NCBI RefSeq assembly: GCF_018336475.1
Contig: NZ_CP048741.1
Location: forward strand, 1,769,552 to 1,775,913
Length of the DNA stretch: 6,362 bases
DNA from: Romboutsia sp. 13368
GTDB taxonomy: Bacteria > Bacillota > Clostridia > Peptostreptococcales > Peptostreptococcaceae
Reading direction: 5' to 3'
Under the pieces are notes generated by a model, which was not told the DNA's origin, did not search any database, and worked only from the letters and a program-made list of their open reading frames with translations. Within the stretch, counting starts at the first letter, position 1, and each line of letters opens with the position of its first letter. The translations under genes and the position numbers were made by a program. Positions 6,345-6,362 of the stretch are shown piece by piece.

Positions 6345-6362
6345 AATTAAACTCCTTTCAAA

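Noticed and set aside
1..6362. Mobile elements, CRISPR, tRNA, rRNA, riboswitches or T-boxes.
   Set aside because: The window is almost fully coding. The non-coding parts (1-57, 5453-5576, 6345-6362) are short and hold no such structure that I can recognise.

Overview
The window is an AT-rich stretch (well under 35% GC by eye) carrying five tightly packed housekeeping genes. All are on the minus strand, so transcription runs from position 6362 towards position 1. The low GC, strong AGGAG-type ribosome binding sites, TTG start codons and the gene order tepA–ftsK/spoIIIE–(mnmH)–rimO–pgsA point to a low-GC Firmicute. The best guess is an anaerobic clostridium, possibly of the Peptostreptococcaceae (Clostridioides/Romboutsia/Paraclostridium type). 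That family placement rests on gene order and composition, not on a search.

Layout in transcription order: (1) 6344-5577, a ClpP-fold serine protease of the TepA type. (2) 5576-5453, an intergenic region with a hairpin and two candidate promoters. (3) 5440-3041, an FtsK/SpoIIIE DNA translocase. (4) 3037-1979, MnmH (SelU), tRNA 2-selenouridine synthase. (5) 1985-651, RimO, the radical-SAM methylthiotransferase of ribosomal protein S12. (6) 664-122, PgsA, phosphatidylglycerolphosphate synthase. (7) 123-58, a long hairpin terminator that starts on the pgsA stop codon. Positions 1-57 are non-coding and cut by the window edge.

ftsK, mnmH, rimO and pgsA form one compact unit: a 3-nt gap, a 7-nt overlap and a 14-nt overlap, with each downstream ribosome binding site inside or at the end of the preceding gene. 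Translational coupling is likely. The functions are mixed. FtsK/SpoIIIE moves chromosomal DNA, MnmH and RimO chemically tune the decoding machinery (tRNA wobble base and S12), and PgsA makes the precursor of phosphatidylglycerol. TepA upstream is a conserved neighbour of spoIIIE in Firmicutes.

I found no mobile element, CRISPR array, tRNA, rRNA, riboswitch or broken gene, and no convincing undescribed system. The points worth a second look are the placement of a selenium-dependent tRNA-modification gene inside a core operon, a likely wrong start codon for ftsK, the promoter–hairpin–promoter arrangement before ftsK, and the unusually long terminator hairpin that shares bases with the pgsA stop.
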